Source: Argyresthia goedartella (lineage: Eukaryota; Arthropoda; Insecta; Lepidoptera; Argyresthiidae). From it: DNA of 64,000 bases. The stretch spans positions 32,312,201-32,376,200 of the forward strand of contig OX463810.1 in assembly GCA_949825045.1 (NCBI GenBank), in the 5' to 3' direction. Positions 12,401-24,400 of this stretch are shown piece by piece (within the stretch, counting starts at the first letter, position 1; each line of letters starts with the position of its first letter). Under the pieces are notes generated by a model, which searched no databases, had not been told where the DNA came from, and was given only the letters and a program-made list of their open reading frames with translations. The position numbers and the translations under genes are program-made.

Positions 12401-15400
12401 CCCTAATTCCATAGTGATGTAATTTCCTGATCAATGTCCCATGGTCAACGCAATCAAAAGCCTTAGACAAATCGCAAAATACTCCTAGAGCATCATGCCC
12501 AAGGATCGTGATTGTGAATACTGTCTGTGTACGATTGTATCTGTATTTTAAAACCTCTCTACAGGTCAACCAACAAGGAAGACGTCGAATACGCGTGCTC
12601 GATCGCCAAGAAACATAACATGGACACGTTCGGACTGTGGACGCGCCACCTCGCGACCGTCATACAAGACGCGAGCTTGTTGAAGCACATTAATATGGTG
12701 GAGGTCTGTGACGGCGCGGGAGTGGACCGGCAGGACGCCTGCGACAGGTATTAGCTTATCAATCTCGCATCTTCATGTCGTGAGTAATTTAAGAGAGTAG
12801 GGGGAGATCCATTAATTCCTAGAGGTGTTTTGGCGATTTGTGTGATTGCATGGAAGCCTACTGAAATTCTGAAATTTTCTTGGGTGATCATTATTTGTTA
12901 TTATAGCCTCAATGGAAATATACAACTTTGTTGAAAATCTTACTCTAGACCTATTAGGCCATCCGCACGCGGCACTACATGAAGGAGACTCGAGTTTGAT
13001 ACGCGAAAAGTTTCTGAAATGAATATTAGCTGTGACAACTTGTCGTACTGCTATTTTGAATTTATCTTCGATGAATCGTCTTTGACCACTCTTTTAGAAA
13101 CTTTAGAAACTTTTACACAAATAATAGTTTTTGACATCTTCCTCGTGGCCTACGAAAAGGACAATCAACTTATTTAACTCTATCCACCTACAGGCTGAAC
13201 ATGGAATTGTTCAGCAAGATCCGCGGAGATGACCATCACGCGCTCATCAACTACTTCAATCTGCTGAAGAGCGTGGACGACAAGACGCAGGTCGGCGGGC
13301 TCGCAGCTGGAGACCACGTGAAGCTGCTGAAGAAAGTGAAGGCGGCTGCGCAAGGTACCCAGAGATAAGCCCGCTGTTCGATTCCAAATCGATATTCGAT
13401 CGATGGTTTCGGAACGGCCATTTTGAATTTGACGTTGCTGCCAACCTAGCAGTTTTTTGACAACTGACAGACGAAAGCCCTCGCAATGTAACGCGTATTG
13501 ATTAGGGTATTGAAATTAAATCGCAAGCCATCTGGAATGTATTCGGGTTCCCCTCAGGATTGTCTATATAGCTGAGTGTGTTGTGGTTCCCCGAACCAGA
13601 TAAAGTTCGCATTTACGTGGCCGATAGGTTTTTCCCACGTAACATAACCTGTGTTGGAACACTGTGCTCATCGAAGCTGGCCTGCCAGTCATACCTGGTT
13701 GGCTGAAGAACCTGTCTACCAAGAAGAGCCTAGGGTGCACCCGGGCCTTGCAGAGAGACAGGAGGTTGACGGGACCGAAGCACAGACCAGGTTAGATCGA
13801 CTACATTTACATTAGCTCGGTGAATCGCCGACGTTCACACTTCTTGGCAACTGATCGCTACGCTACCTCGTAGCTGATGGGCCCCTACGAGGTCATTAGG
13901 TGCCGAGAAGCCTGAACATTTTGGTAGCAAGAGCGTGGTTTCCTGAGATTTGCAGCCGTCAAGGGCTCCAGGAACGCACGATTTGGGACTATCAATCTGT
14001 AGGTATAGGCGGTTATTAGCTAACTTGGTGTTGTTCCTATATCCACATAGATTGGTAGTATTGTAAGCTATAGGTCTATTGCTGGTAGTAGATAGACAGA
14101 TATTGAATTGAAAATTGCATTGAATTACCAGTTAGTCAATCTATTAGTGGTCTAGTAATGCTAATGAATGTTTTGGTTGACATAGGTAGTTGCATCTATT
14201 GATAGCAGGCTATTACATTGTTTTCAGTTATAGCAATTTATAACTTGAACTAATATTGACTATCTGTGTGTGTTGTAGTGATAAAGGGAAACTAAATTGT
14301 TATTTACAGAATTTATATAGATATAAAACTCGGTTCCTATTGTTTAAGGAAAATAACATTGTTTAAGTTGTGGTTTAGGGTTCCCTCGTTTGGTTTGTAG
14401 ACTGGAGGGTCCAATATAATTGAGTTACTGCAAATTGTGAGTAAGTATCGTTCCGATCATGTCGTTATCTGAAATCCAGAAGGGTGTTTCTAAGGAACTC
14501 AGATGGTTTTCCTCCGCACACGGTCTGATAGACCGATTAGATAGGCATGATGTGGTATTGGAGCGGTCTATGGACGTTAAGGAACGTTACAACAGGGTGC
14601 TCGAATTGTCTGCGCAGGCGGAATCAGTTGATGGTTGCGCACCTGACAGGCTGTCACGGTTGATAGGGGATGTCGACCAATGTATGGAGATGGCAGCTGC
14701 TATCACGCAGAAGGCTGCGGACATACGTAGACAGCGCGAGTCCAGCCATGGTGGTGACATTGAAGCACCTCTGCCGCTTCAGGGTTCAGGGTCCAGGTTA
14801 CCGGCCATAACTATGCCTACTTTTGACGGAGTGTCCGGTGAATGGATGAGCTTCATCAATCTGTTCGACAGTTTGATGCACATGCGATCGGACATTACCA
14901 AGTCTGTCAAGATGGCTCAGCTGGTGGCAGCATTGAGGGGTGAGCCTAGGGAGCTGGTCGCTCATTTGACAGTTACGGAGGGTAACTATGAAACGGCCAG
15001 ACAATTGTTGGTCAGACGTTACCATAACAAACGGAGGTTGGCCGATGCCCAACTGAACCGTTTGTTTAGTATCCCGGTTGTGAACAAGGTCGGGGCCATA
15101 CAGACGGAGGTTTTGAACCCGTTGTTGTCCGTCACCAAGGCTCTAGAGAATCTTGGACTTCCGGTTGGTGAATGGTCGTACCTACTGCTGTACATTGTAC
15201 TTTCCCGCCTACCCGCTGACGTGCAGACTCGTTTCGAACAGTCTCACGGGAGGTCGGCCGAGGACCTGCCCGCCTTCTCCGACTTGGTCGGATTCTTGGA
15301 AGAGGAGGCTCGACGGGCAGAGAATTTGGGGTTGACGGTCACCCATCCTTCGGAGCCACAGAGAGCTGCCGGGAGCGCTGTGAGTAGGGGCCCTCCGACG

Positions 15401-18400
15401 AGGAAGGACCGCACCAACCGGCAGTCATATGGGACTGTGAGTGCATTGACCCCACATAGTGAGACCTGCCCATGTTGTAGGCAGATTGGCCATGCTGTGG
15501 CCAATTGCAATAAGTTCGGGGAACTTAGGGTTCAGGGACGGCGCCGGATGGCCAAGCAGCGGAGCTGGTGTTTCCTGTGCCTCGGGCCACACATGGCTAG
15601 GTACTGCACGCGCACAAAAATGTGCGGATATTGTGGTGGGGCCCACAACAATCTGTTGTGCATGAACCGGTCCGGCCAACAGCCACCACAGGGCCGTACC
15701 CAGGGTGACACGGCATGGGGCCCTGAGAATTCGTTTGCGACTCGGAGCGCAACTCAGGGGCCAATGTCCCCACGTGCACAGGGCGGTACTAGGGTGCAGG
15801 GCCGCACTCAGGGTCATCACATGGGGGGCCCTGAGTTTTCAGTTGCGACTCAGCATCCGACTCAGCGGGCAATGGGGCCACAAGCACGCAGCCACCCAGG
15901 GGTGCAGGGCCGCACTCAGGGTCATCACATGGGGGGCCCTGAGTTTTCGGTTGCGACTCAGCATCCGACTCAGCGGGACATTGGGTGTGTTCAGCGGGCC
16001 GTAACGGGCGGGTGGCATGGGACACCTTCGAGCTATGCGGATGCGGTTCGGACGCCGCCTCAGTTGTCGCCCCGCTCGTCGCCTCGTCCTCGTCGGTCGC
16101 ATGTGATGTCCCCCCCGCTCATGGAGCGGCCACGGTTGAATTCACGCCCACCCCCCTTCGGGGGGCGTCGTAGGGTGGCAATGGAACCGGCGCGTGGGCC
16201 ATTTGTACAATGGGACCCTCTGGCGTATAGCTGCCTACCTGATCGGTTACAGGCACAGTGGGGCCCCGGGGGTCCTCGCTAGGAATTTGCGGCCCAACCA
16301 TTGGTTGCCCCCCAACCGGAGACGGTGGTGTTACCGATCGCCTCTGTGCTTGTTTGGGATTTGGCGGGCAACCCAACATACGTTCGCGCCCTATTAGATT
16401 CTGGAGCTCAGGGCTGCATTGTATCGAACGATTTAGCAAAATGGTTGGGCCTCAAGGTAAATAGGTATAATAAATCAATACGGGGCGTGGGGAATGTTAC
16501 GGTTACGAATGTAGTTGGTCAATCGGTGATCACGTTCTCTCCACGTTATGACATTTTGACAAAAACATCCGTGCAAGCTTTAGTAATGACGCATGTCATG
16601 GGCAGACACCCCTTGGTGAAGTTGAATCCGGCCGTTCGATTCCTGACGTCAGGACTCAAGTTGGCGGATCCCGATTTTGACACTCCAGCCCCGGTCGACC
16701 TGCTACTGGGAGCAGACGTTCTGGGTAGGTTTCTGTTGTCGGATCGGCGAGTTCTTCAGCCGGACGGGTTGATTGCTGTGGATACTAAGTTTGGTCACGT
16801 GATCATGGGTCCGGCATTGCCAATGGTTAGGCCTGCCGAGTCAGATGGCATACTTATTGGCTCAGCGTTGTCAGACGCTATCCAACGTTTCTGGGAGATA
16901 GAGGAACCTCCCACCGTTCGTCGAGTCGACGCAGACGAAGAAGAGTGCGAGTTGTTTTACCAGAATAGTACTGGTCGCCTTCGTTCTGGTCGTTTTGTAA
17001 CCCGACTGCCTTTCAGGGCCGATCGACCGCCACTAGGAGAATCTAGGAAGATGGCTGAGACGAGATTGATGTCGATGGAGCGTAGGATGACAAGGGACGC
17101 CGTATTTAAACAAAAATATGTTGATTTCATGAGGGAGTATGAGTCGTTAGGACACATGTCGGTATCGGGTGTGGACTGGAGATCTGAGGATCATTGTTTC
17201 CTTCCACACCATGCCGTCCTACGAACCCCTACCGGCAAGATTCGAGTTGTTTTTGATGGGTCAGCACCTACCTCGAACGGGATGTCCCTGAATCAGTGTC
17301 TACATTCGGGACCCAAGTTGAGTCGTGATATTTCGGATATTCTCACGAGCTTTCGGAGGCACCAGATTGTATTTGTCGCAGACATTCGGATGATGTTTAG
17401 GCAAACGGTAATTCATCCGGCTGACAGAAGGTATCAGTTGATACTGTGGCGTGAGTCCACGGCCGAGCCAGTCAAGGTCTATGAGTTAAACACGAACACG
17501 TATGGGTTACGGTCTAGCCCGTATTTGGCGATGCGTACCCTGCGGGAGTTGGCGTCGCGTGACCGTGTGAGCTATCCTAGAGCCGCCGCTATCCTGGAGC
17601 AAGATTTGTACGTCGATGACGTCTGCACAGGGGCAGCCAGTGTAGAGGAAGCTCTGGACCGACGTGACGAGCTCATTCAATTGCTGGAACGAGGCGGCTA
17701 TGAACTACGCAAGTGGATGTCCAACTCCCCTGAGTTGATGGCTGGTCTCCCAGATGAGTTTCAACAAGACCCGCACGTTTTTGAGAATCCTGACAACCCT
17801 AACATGTTGTCAGTGCTTGGAATTCAGTACCGGCCCGTCCATGATGAGTTTACCTATCGGGTGGTTTTAGAAACACCGAAGGCCTGGACGAAGCGGTCAG
17901 TACTGTCAACGATTGCGAGAACGTTCGACCCGAATGGATGGATTTCTCCAGTCACCTTTGCTCTCAAATGTTTTATGCAAAGGCTATGGGCGGCTCAGTT
18001 GACCTGGGACACCCACCTCTCAGGTGATTTGTTGACTGATTGGACGCGAATGTTCACCTCGCTATCGGACATAAATAATGTATCGCTGCCGAGGAAATTG
18101 GTCCCTGCTGGGGATTACAGGGCAACCCTTCACGGGTTTTGTGATGCCTCTGAACGAGGGTTTGCGGCAGCGGTTTATTTGCGAACCGTCACCTCCACCG
18201 GGGAGGTCGACGTGCGTTTGGTTTTGGCAAAAAGCAAGGTAGCGCCTATTCGGACAAGGATGACGATTCCAAAACTGGAACTGTCCGGGGCTGCTCTTTT
18301 GACCAAACTTTTGAATCACACTCTAACAGTGTTGCGTGGGTCAGTGGTTTTGGAGGATACGGTGTACGCGTGGACGGACAGCCAGATTGTTTTGTGCTGG

Positions 18401-21400
18401 CTGAAGGCTTCGGTCCATAACTTAGAGGTTTTTGTTGCGAACCGTGTCTCCCAGATTGTGTCGTCTGAGGTCCCACTGACCTGGAGACATGTACCAGGAG
18501 AATTGAACCCGTCTGATTGTGCATCCAGGGGATGTCGGGCTCCTGAACTCGTTAGACACCATTTGTGGTGGGGACCACCCTGGCTTGCCAGGAGAGAATC
18601 GGACTGGCCCCACAGCCATGTAGTAGTATCTTCGGATCATGGCCCCAGAGCGGCCGTGTATGTTACCCAGAAGGCTGAGGACCCTGACGCCGGGTTTCTG
18701 CTGGACCGGTATAGCTCACTTGACAAGTTGATAAACGTGTCCACTTGGATTAGGAGATTCGCTCGAAATTGTCGTATTCCTCGCGATCAGCGAACGTTGA
18801 ACCCTATTCTAACTCCGGCAGAGCGAAACGAGTCGCTACTGAATTTGGTCCGGTTGGTACAGTCCTCGAAGTTTGGGGCAGAATTGGAGATTATACGAAG
18901 TGGACGTTCGAAATTGAAGGGAGCCGTCGCGCGTCTCAACCCCTTTGTTGATTCGACCGGGTTACTTCGGGTAGGAGGAAGATTGCGCAATGCGAATCTG
19001 TCGTATTCGGCTCGTCACCCACTTCTGCTCCCCAAGGGGGGACAGTTAGTTGAATTGCTGGTGACTGATCGTCATATTAAAAACGCGCATGCCGGCTGTA
19101 ACGCGTTGTTGGCCACGCTCCAGCGGGAGTTTTGGATCTTATCTGCCCGCCGTGTCATACGGAACATCGTGTTTCGGTGCATGCCTTGTTATCGACTTAA
19201 GGCTGCCACGATGCAACCTCTCATGGGGGACTTGCCCCCTGATCGTGTGAATGAGGTCAGACCGTTTTCAGGTGTTGGTACGGATTTTGCCGGACCGTTT
19301 ATGGTGAAGAGTTCACGATTGCGTACCGCTAAGCAATACAAGGCGTACCTATGTGTGTTTGTTTGTTTATCCACCAAGGCGGTAAATCTCGAGCTCGTTG
19401 CTGATCTCTCGACAGAGGCTTTCATTGCTTGTTTGGATAGGTTTGTTTCTCGAAGGGGACTTCCAACTTTGATCCGCTCTGATAACGGCACTAACTACGT
19501 CGGTGCGGAACGATACTTACGAGAGATAGTCAACTTTTTGAATGTAAATAAAGTGGATATTGGAACGGCCCTCTCCCGTCGGGGTATACAGTGGACCTTC
19601 AGCCCACCGAGTTGCCCCCCACTGGGGTGGGATTTTTGAGGCCGTAGTTAAGTCAGCTAAGACGCACTTGGGGCGTATATTAGGTCAGACCGCGCTGACT
19701 TTTGAGGAGCTCGCGACATTGTTTTGTAAGATCGAGGCCGTTCTCAATTCGCGACCGTTGTGTCCGCTCAGCTCGGATCCAAATGACCTGGAGGCTCTGA
19801 CCCCAGGCCATTTCTTGATAGGACAGCCACTTAACGCGTTGCCCGAGCACCCCTTCGAGGGAGTGAAATTGTATCGGTTGTCAAGGTATCAGATGTTGCA
19901 GCAGTTTACTCAGAATTTCTGGAAGCGTTGGTCGCTCGAGTATCTGCATATCTTACAACAGCGCCTTAAGTGGACTGACAAAACCAGCCCCCCTAGTGTT
20001 GGTGACCTCGTTCTGGTTAAGGATGCTAACCTACCGCCACTACGTTGGCGCAGGGGGCGCATTGTTAACTTGTTCCCTGGCAAGGACGGGACCCCCCGGT
20101 CTGCGGAGGTTCTAGTAGGAGGCTCGGTTCTAAAACGAGCGGTAGCAACGTTGTCTCGGCTGCCCGTAGATTAGGGGACAGGTGGGTGCCTGTCCGGGCG
20201 GGTGATTGTTCGATTCCAAATCGATATTCGATCGATGGTTTCGGAACGGCCATTTTGAATTTGACGTTGCTGCCTGACACTGACAGACGAAAGCCCTCGC
20301 AATGTAACGCGTATTGATTAGGGTATTGAAATTAAATCGCAAGCCATCTGGAATGTATTCGGGTTCCCCTCAGGATTGTCTATATAGCTGAGTGTGTTGT
20401 GGTTCCCCGAACCAGATAAAGTTCGCATTTACGTGGCCGATTGGTTTTTCCCACGTAACATAACCTGTGTTGGAACACTGTGCTCATCGAAGCTGGCCTG
20501 CCAGTCATACCTGGTTGGCTGAAGAACCTGTCTACCAAGAAGAGCCTAGGGTGCACCCGGGCCTTGCAGAGAGACAGGAGGTTGACGGGACCGAAGCACA
20601 GACCAGGTTAGATCGACTACATTTACATTAGCTCGGTGAATCGCCGACGTTCACACTTCTTGGCAACTGATCGCTACGCTACCTCGTAGCTGATGGGCCC
20701 CTACGAGGTCATTAGGTGCCGAGAAGCCTGAACACCCGCCTTTGTACATTTTATTTTTATTTTATCTGTTTTCAACCCCCGACGAGACTTCGTCGGTGTG
20801 CGTTGCGTGGTATATTCAGGATTTACCAAAATAAAAATACCATAACCATTAATCTAGTTTATAAAAGATCTGTGTGCCAAATGTCCAGTTTCGTTCAGCC
20901 GTTTTTTGCAATAATAATAATTTTATTTCGGAGCACAAGACAATCACTATTTTGTTAGTAACTGTCACTATATGACCAAGGTATATAAAACTATAGCTTG
21001 TCAAATTCGTACGTAGCACTTCCATGGTCTGCGGGCGACGGGGACAAAAGATGCTGGGGCGGGAAAGAAGAGCGCGGGCGGCGGGGCGCGTAGTAGGAAC
21101 CGCCCGTGCTCTTCTTTCCCGCCCCCGAATTTGACAAGCTATAGTTAGTCTATTGAGTGTGTTACCGTTTAATCTCAAGGCCCACACTAAATTCCGTATA
21201 TTATTAGCGGCCTTCAAGATGATGATCTCACTATTTTAGGCCGTGTCTTTCTGCATACCGCTTACATGTTTCAAGTAGCCTTCTCAAACCCCCCGGCGAT
21301 GGAATCAGCAGCACCATGTCGTCCGCATATCTTCAGTTGTTGCAGCTTTTACCATCGACAGCATCCTGCATGCATACTGCTCAGGTTGAACAGCTTGGGC

Positions 21401-24400
21401 GATGTCAACCCCCTTTGCCTCACTCCACATTCCATCCAAGTTGCATCATTCCATTCATTCCCCCATTTTACTCTGTTGGTTTGATGATCATACCAATATT
21501 TAAAATTCGGTTCGGTAGGCTAGAATCCCGATACTTATCCCACAAGATATCATAGTTTACTAGGTCAAAGGATTTTCAAAAGTCTAGAAAACAGGCGTAC
21601 ACATTCGTTCGAAGGTCCACATAGTGCATGACGGTGTACTTGAGGCTCAGAATTGCACTTTCCGTAGATAACGTGATTGTAACAAACGTCTGCACATCCA
21701 AACTTGAAGATTTGTGACGGGGATCATCCCACACGTAGACTGTTGCTCCTAGCAATGTATCCTATTTTGCTACCGTGTAAGTAAACTAGAGGTAAGATCA
21801 TACTATATATTGGTCTAATAACCTTAACTTTTTACAAGCTAATATGAAACGGTTTTAACTATGGAATCGATGTACGAATTTACATATTTACAAGTATAAG
21901 TCGGAAGTTAGATCAGTCTTTGTTTAGCTTCTTTAAACCGCTCCCCACACTCCCCAGAGCTGGATTACAAGCTGCTCCTCTCCCAGCCCTCCTCCGAAGA
22001 GCTGACTGCGCACGCGCTGCAAGTGGCGCGCCCGGAGAACATCGGCCTGCTCACCAAACTGTTGCGTACCCTGCCGCCGAGCCTCAAGCTGCCGCAAGTT
22101 GTCAATGGCATCTACGTGCAGTGGCTCACCAAGTACTTCTTCAGTGTTAGTATGGGTGGCGCCACTTTAGAATAACTAAGTATCGCGAATGTTTTTATGT
22201 ACGAGAAGGTAAAATAACATGGAGTGTGGCTCGATCTTGCTCATTCCGAGTTAAGGTCCGCGCCCCTCCACAGGGTTGTTTATTATAAAAGAAAGACAAC
22301 ACTCTTTGTCTTGATTCTTATTATCCTATATACGTATTATTTTTTGTTGTTGTCAGCGATGCGTAAAATTTCTTCACCGGATTCATCGCACTGACAATAA
22401 TCCCGAAAACTGTTTGACGTTTATATATGTTTCAGGCTTTAAAAAAACATCCTTCAACCCCTTAAAGTAGGGGATAGGGCTCTCGTCAGGTTTCAGAATA
22501 TAGGTATATAATACGAATACGAATAATATTACTACACTTATGTACTTCGTTAATTAGAACACAAACAACAAAACACAGACAGCCGATTCCGCAGGCTTCA
22601 ATAGTAACTCGGTTAAAGTGCGAGTCGGAATCGTAGAAGAAACAACTGATAAAAAATAAGAAAAATAATAGTAGTTTATGTGACTGCCACATTATGGAGG
22701 GCATTAATACTCGAGAGTGGGTTTTCATAATAGTATAACTCGAGAGTTTTAATGCCTAATTATGTACGGTTACATACACTAGTTTATTTTACATGAAAAT
22801 GTTTTTGGTGGGATTTATTATTTTTAATGGTCACGTTTTATTTTTTTATCTTTACAGTAAATACATTTTTTACCTTACGCCTATGCGACGCCATTTCGGC
22901 TAAGGTGTAGAATTTGTAAAGTTAGGGCTTGTAGAGTTAGGGCGTCTAGAGTTACAAGCTTGATAACTTTTTGACAGTGCGAGCCATATGGTTTCGTCTT
23001 GGTTTTTGGTGGCGATTTTCACTTTTAAGAAAATATTGAACCTGTATTTCCTTTCTCTTCCGAAAATGTACCATATCTAGGTATGTATATGTATGTTAAA
23101 TTATAGTTTATATATGTACATGCTATCTATTTTATTTTATTTAGTTGATATTTTTTATTTGGTGTGGTTCGTACGTATGAATAGAGTTTTATTGCGAACT
23201 AGGACTGTCCTGTATCATAAACTCTCCTGTCCTTCCTAGGTTTGCAGGAAGAAATCTCTTTTTAGAGATAGCTCGCCTTTGCTTATAACATTATATTATA
23301 TATCCTTTCTTTATATTATCTGTGCAATAAAGAATATGAAGTAAACGTCATAAATTCGTATTATCTAGTGTAACTATGTGTAGGTCCCGCCTGCAAGCGC
23401 CAGCAGTAAGAAGTGGATGCAGCAGTACCGGCAGTGCGCGAGCTACTTCAACAAGCTCGCCAAAGACGACCTGCTGCAGTTCCTCAACAACACCTGCTTC
23501 AGCGACGACGCCGTGCAGAGGTAACCGACCCACTTTCCAGGTCCATCACTAATAACTCTCCCCGCAGCGCTTCACTGACCACTCCAGCGCAGAACTCGTC
23601 GAATATACATTATACAACTAGCTCACATCAGAGTAGGTTCCCGCGGAAGGGGTGCCACTACGTGCCGTAGCTACTTTGTCTAAATAATTGAACACGCAGT
23701 GTCCTTTGAACTCTGATGCCAACTCAGAAACTTGACTCTATCACTGCCAACTTTGTACCTTTTGTTATTCCAGGGTGCCAGCAGGAACGAGGAATCTGAT
23801 GATAATGCAGGCTGTGGATTACTGCCAACAGGAGCAAGAGAACGAAATCAAGGGTAACAAGAAGTAAGCAAAATAACACATTCTCTTTGAAGTTTGAAGA
23901 CTTTCCAAAGCCCGATGTGTAATAATTACGTTGTTTTTTTCCCTCAGGCTAGTACTGTGCTGCTCTCAGGAACATTTATACGAAGTAGTAGTAGTAGTAG
24001 TAGTAACGTGTGTATTGTAGTTATGTTATGTCATGGCCCACCTGACGGTGCACTATCTTCTGTGGTGTCGCTCCGCTGACGACGAGGCTATGCTGACGCC
24101 CTTGTGACGAAGATGCTCTGAAAGCTAGAAATTAAATCTGTTGTGTGTTGTCGCTCCTTGGTGTAGTGATTTCACGCTTGCTTCTCACGCAAAAGATGCG
24201 TTAATAATTATACACTCGTTTATTTAATTATATTGTAGTACATATATATTCTACCCCTGCTCAGCAATTCTTTTCTCAATTTAACCTCGTTTGCTGTTAG
24301 AGATCTCTCATTAAATCGCCTTTTTACTGCGATCAAAGATCGCCTTTTTACTGCGACCAAAAACCGCACGTTACGACCAGCATAATGATATACTACTTGG

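Larger units (their letters stand above)
13375..20734 (+). mobile_element. BEL/Pao LTR retrotransposon, nearly intact, copy 1
   Basis: 7360 bp, bounded by the 5-bp duplication CCCGC at 13370-13374 and 20735-20739. LTRs start TGTTCG and end GAACA. The gag, protease, RT, RNase H and integrase regions are present in order, with no envelope-type frame. Two lesions are visible: an in-frame TAG between gag and pol, and a 1-nt frameshift in the integrase. It is in sense orientation and starts 20 bp after the exon 4 donor. Its LTR therefore brings a promoter and poly(A) site into the NBAS transcript. Confidence 0.92.

Noticed and set aside
15425..16439. Several 60-130-codon minus-strand frames across the BEL/Pao gag tail
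   Set aside because: They are mirror frames of the gag repeats and have no independent coding signal.
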